Below are positions 1 to 64,000 of a DNA stretch of 64,000 nucleotides, in pieces. The first letter of the stretch is position 1. Every line of letters begins with the position of its first letter. This stretch comes from Amorphochlora amoebiformis (lineage: Eukaryota > Cercozoa > Chlorarachniophyceae): assembly GCA_054601695.1 (NCBI GenBank), contig BAAHQB010000063.1:434001-498000 (forward strand), written 5' to 3'. The translations under genes and the position numbers were made by a program. The notes beneath the pieces are model-generated. The model was not told the origin of the DNA. It did not search any database and saw only the letters and a program-made list of their open reading frames with translations.

Positions 1-25637
<25,637 letters not shown>

Positions 25638-26190
25638 CGACGTCTTCCTGCTAATGTCGCCCACGTACAACCTAGCAACGTACATCGTATACTACTAGTA
25701 CTAGTAAATTAACATTCGTCCGTGGCTGGTGCCGTCTAGTAGACCGGTATCGAGTCAAGAAGCAAGGAAGCAAACTGGATATGCTCTAGATGCTCTAGAT
25801 GCTTGTGACTAGTGTGAGCTCGTGGGTTTTAAAAAAAAAAAATATTGAATATATCTAGAATCTAGAGAATATTTCACTGGCACGTTTCAACATGTTACCA
25901 TTAGTTAATCATTAGATGCTTATTCCACTGGTTCCAGTGCGTCACATAATCTGTGACAGCTGTCATGGTACTGATACTAGTGTACTAGTAGTAGTTCCCT
26001 GTAATATATCTTATTACTAAGTTATTTGTCTGCGGTGCCGGCTTGATGGAACTTATAATTTACGGGGTCAACTTTCTGGTTTATCTAGTTTATGCGCGGC
26101 AACTCCGACACAGACGAACTAGACGGAAAATCTTATCATAACACTCCTAGACTCCCAGCACCATCAATGCCTTAGATTCAGCTAAATTTG
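25638..26190. other. Tail-to-tail intergenic region PRP16/LUC7
   Basis: This 553-bp non-repetitive stretch separates the PRP16 stop from the LUC7 stop on the opposite strand, so it must hold both 3' ends. A run of A at 25830-25841 and two nearby CTAGAA-rich segments are visible. No open frame of interest and no RNA gene are seen. Confidence 0.7.
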
Positions 26191-31267
<5,077 letters not shown>

Positions 31268-31416
31268 GGTAACAAGCGGGGTTGCGCCGCAAGCTTGCTA
31301 GTCGAAGGCCCCGGAGATACGTGGAGATTTTATCAAAGACGTCAGGATCTCTGTACATCTCTGGATCTCCAATAATCTCTGGAGTCTCGGTGAATCCCCA
31401 GAGGGCGTCGAAGACC
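31268..31416. promoter_or_regulatory. Candidate bidirectional promoter, LUC7 / UBL-UBA
   Basis: Only 149 bp separate the LUC7 start codon (minus, 31267-31265) from the UBL-UBA start codon (plus, 31417). Short 5' leaders and transcription start sites of both genes must fit here or overlap. No TATA box is obvious. The assignment rests on spacing alone. Confidence 0.5.
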
Positions 31417-32537
31417 ATGGAGCTACGCATTGTCACACTGACCGGTGCTACGTTTATTCTAGAGCTATCCTTTCCGTCTAAGGTAATTTTTCGCAATCCA
31501 GCTGTGTCAGCTGCATGAATCCGACGAATTGTTGCACAGGTGACCGCGGATGTTATCAAAAAGGAGCTCGGGAGACAGGTTGGCTTCCCCACGTCGCGAA
31601 TATCATTAGTTACAAGAGGGATGGAGCTTACAGGGGCTGAACTAGAGCACAAGCCTTTATGTAAGCTATTCCCCGACTTCAGCTCGAAGGATTTCTTCGT
31701 TTTAGTGTACAAAAAGAGCCTCAAGAGGAAGCACGATCGAACATCATTGAAGGTTATACAACACTCCTGTGAATTCCCGTCCTCATGCATGTCGCATTAG
31801 GGTCAGTCTAAGAAAGTTAAGGCATCTAGAGCCTCATATAGCTTCGAGAAGCTCAGACAGTCAGCCGTCAGGTCTGGAGGACTACCCTCCGAGTCCAAGT
31901 CCGGAGCTTCCCAGGTGTGCTGAGAAACACCCTCGAATCAGCACCACCATGTTTCTAATTGTAGTTTTCTAATTTAGGGTGTGCGAAACTTCCTAAGAAA
32001 GATAGGCGAGCGAAGAGTAAGTTATTTTCCATACATTTATGAGTCAACTCATAAAATGTCAACCCCAGCGTGCTGCCGCCCGCCAGGTCGAACCTAAGGA
32101 AGACCTTCTCGCACAGCTCACCAATATGGGATTTAAGCAAGAGGCTGCCACACGCGCACTTCTGTTACATAGGTAAGCGAGTTTCAAATATACTGACGCG
32201 AGAGCTCATAAACGTATATGTATGTTGCAGGAACAATTTAGAATTGTCACTCAACTGGCTCTTGGAGAATTCCAGTGACCCTGCTATTAATAAACCCATC
32301 ACGTCTAGGGAGCGACAGCAGCTGAGTCGTGTTGCTTCCCGTCCGGCAATTCCCATGGAAGCTCTAAGCGACTTCATCGACATAAACTTTGGGAGAGGGC
32401 AAGGACTCCCTGAGGATAGCGTCTCGGGGATCAGGAGTGGAGAGGAAGGGAGTGAGGTAGAAGATCATGTAGCCTTATCTTCGTCACAACGATCACCAGC
32501 TATGCCGGCCTCAGGGACGGATTCAGACGATGCTTAA
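31417..32537 (+). CDS. Ubiquitin-like plus UBA domain protein
   Basis: Six exons, 31417-31482, 31540-31752, 31801-31914, 31978-32016, 32069-32172 and 32231-32537, give 843 nt and 280 aa with stop TAA at 32535-32537. Residues 1 to about 80 form a ubiquitin-like fold (MELRIVTLTGATFILEL; VTADVIKKELGRQVGFP; ending DFFVLVYKK). A basic patch follows (LKRKHDRTSLKGQSKKVK, about 88-105), a possible nuclear localisation signal. A UBA domain lies at about 154-195 (EDLLAQLTNMGFKQEAATRA, then NNLELSLNWLLEN) with the MGF loop. The C-terminus is acidic and Ser-rich. UBL-UBA proteins usually bridge ubiquitinated cargo to the proteasome or to ligases. The layout is nearer to UBAC1 than to RAD23, which has two UBA domains and an XPC-binding domain, but this is inference. 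Introns are only 48-63 bp and carry no repeats, unlike the rest of the window. Confidence 0.87.
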
Positions 32538-33233
32538 ACACTAAGTTAACATCGCTCAGACAATGCCCGTCGACGTCGAGTTTCAAAAGTAGCTGTAGAA
32601 CACATCAAGCGGTAGACCTGCCGGCTGATCGACACTTCGTTACCGGCCATGCTAGCTAGAATTTACCGTTAAAACTGACTATTGTCATGATCTAAACTTG
32701 CGAATGTTCTAGCCGCATATGATCAGCGGCCGGCGTGATGCACGTGTCACATGATGTATAAAAATATAGAACGCAGAATCATGTAGAATATGATATATAT
32801 CTAGTTTGTATACTCTGATACATTTATATTTTTTACTCTCGACTTACTGATGTGAGTGCATCTATGAAATTGATACTCATATGTATGTAGTATAATTGTG
32901 TGTGCATAAATATATACGATATAGTAAATATTTTATATGTGATATATATATATATCTATATCTATATATATATTATATATATAACTATAATTATACTATT
33001 GATGTGTATATATCATAGTCATGCGTGATGTATACATACATGTGTATATATTCACAGAATCACATTTATGTATGTAACATGATTGTGTACTATACATATG
33101 GTACATTTACTATGATCGATATGTAAAATTATATACCAGAAAAATATTATACTGATGTATATATATGTATATATATATATCATAGTAGTAAATATTATAT
33201 TAAGTGTTATTATATTAAGTGTTATATATCTAG

Positions 33234-33265
<32 letters not shown>

Positions 33266-33350
33266 AATACATCATACTATGATCATCGGTATATGCAACC
33301 ACGTGTATTAGTCTTGTTTAATTGCGGCTTGATGCTGAAATTCAAGGCCG
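32538..33350. other. Tail-to-tail intergenic region UBL-UBA / 2OG oxygenase
   Basis: This 813-bp stretch begins with moderately GC-balanced sequence and becomes AT-rich, with short TA runs after about 32800. It must hold the 3' ends of both convergent genes. No gene, RNA or strong terminator-like signal is recognised. Confidence 0.6.
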
Positions 33351-63615
<30,265 letters not shown>

Positions 63616-64000
63616 GTTAACCCCAACCCTAACCCTAACCCTAACCCTAACCCTAACCCTAACCCTAACCCTAACCCTAACCCTAACCCTAACCCTAACC
63701 CTAACCCTAACCCAACCCTGGAGTCAATGGGCCTAGGATTAAGACATCCTGAATAATCTGATCCTAACCCATTCCTAACCCTAACCCAACCCTAACCCTA
63801 ACCCTAACCCTAACCCAACCCTAACCCTAACCCAACCCTAACCCTAACCCTAGCCCAACCCTAACCCAACCCTAACTCTAACCCTAACTCCAACCGTAAC
63901 CCTAATCCTAACGCTATCCAACCCTAATCCTAACTGTAGACTCCGAACCCTTAAACCCTAACCCTAGCCCTAACCCTAACCCTAGCCCTAACCCTAACCC
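63616..64000 (+). repeat. CCCTAA block at the right edge (intron of CDPK)
   Basis: It starts at the donor after exon 63573-63615 and contains one 45-bp element copy (63721-63763) and a CCCTAACCCAA variant array. The kinase's fourth EF-hand must lie beyond, so this is an interstitial block and not evidence of a chromosome end. Confidence 0.93.

Noticed and set aside
63616-64000. Telomere at the right end of the window
   Set aside because: The CCCTAA run follows a splice donor, is interrupted by the 45-bp element, and the CDPK still lacks its last EF-hand, so it is interstitial.

Overview
This is nuclear DNA from an intron-rich eukaryote. The protein families fit an alveolate or a related protist: a plant/apicomplexan-type calcium-dependent protein kinase (CDPK) with a predicted N-myristoylated start lies beside conserved spliceosome genes. 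The species cannot be named from the sequence. The interstitial telomere-like repeat is the hexamer CCCTAA/TTAGGG, not the TTTAGGG heptamer typical of many apicomplexans, dinoflagellates and plants.

Five genes were reconstructed by joining exons whose splice sites, reading phases and protein families agree. From left to right: the 3' part of a PRP16/DHX38 DEAH-box splicing helicase (+, 601-25637, 36 exons, 779 codons plus stop, 5' end outside the window); a LUC7-type U1 snRNP splicing factor with a C-terminal RS/RD tail (-, 26191-31267); a ubiquitin-like/UBA two-domain protein (+, 31417-32537, 6 exons, 280 aa); a small 2-oxoglutarate-Fe(II) oxygenase-like protein (-, 33351-40393, 9 exons, 213 aa); and a CDPK (+, 41236 to beyond the right edge, 27 exons seen, 467 codons so far). 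Strands alternate strictly, giving two tail-to-tail and two head-to-head gene pairs. The two head-to-head gaps (31268-31416 and 40394-41235) are candidate bidirectional promoters.

Most of the window is intron. Exons are tiny (about 65 nt on average in PRP16, about 52 nt in the CDPK) and sit in introns filled with (TA)n, (CT/GA)n, TG-rich DNA and long blocks of telomere-like repeat. A compact island at about 29980-32540, covering the LUC7 5' half and the UBL-UBA gene, mostly keeps short introns of roughly 48-115 bp.

The most unusual signal is that many introns hold several decayed copies of the adjacent exon edge together with its splice site ('exon-border echoes'). They lie upstream of the true exon when they copy the acceptor edge and downstream when they copy the donor edge. 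They occur in four of the five genes and in both TA and telomere-repeat introns; one copy is inverted. Two further signals accompany this: intronic telomere repeats run mainly as CCCTAA in the sense direction of the host gene on either strand, often abutting the 3' splice site, and a 45-bp non-telomeric element recurs at least ten times inside those blocks.

No tRNA, rRNA, CRISPR array or protein-coding transposon was recognised. Most long open frames are translations of microsatellites and are not genes.
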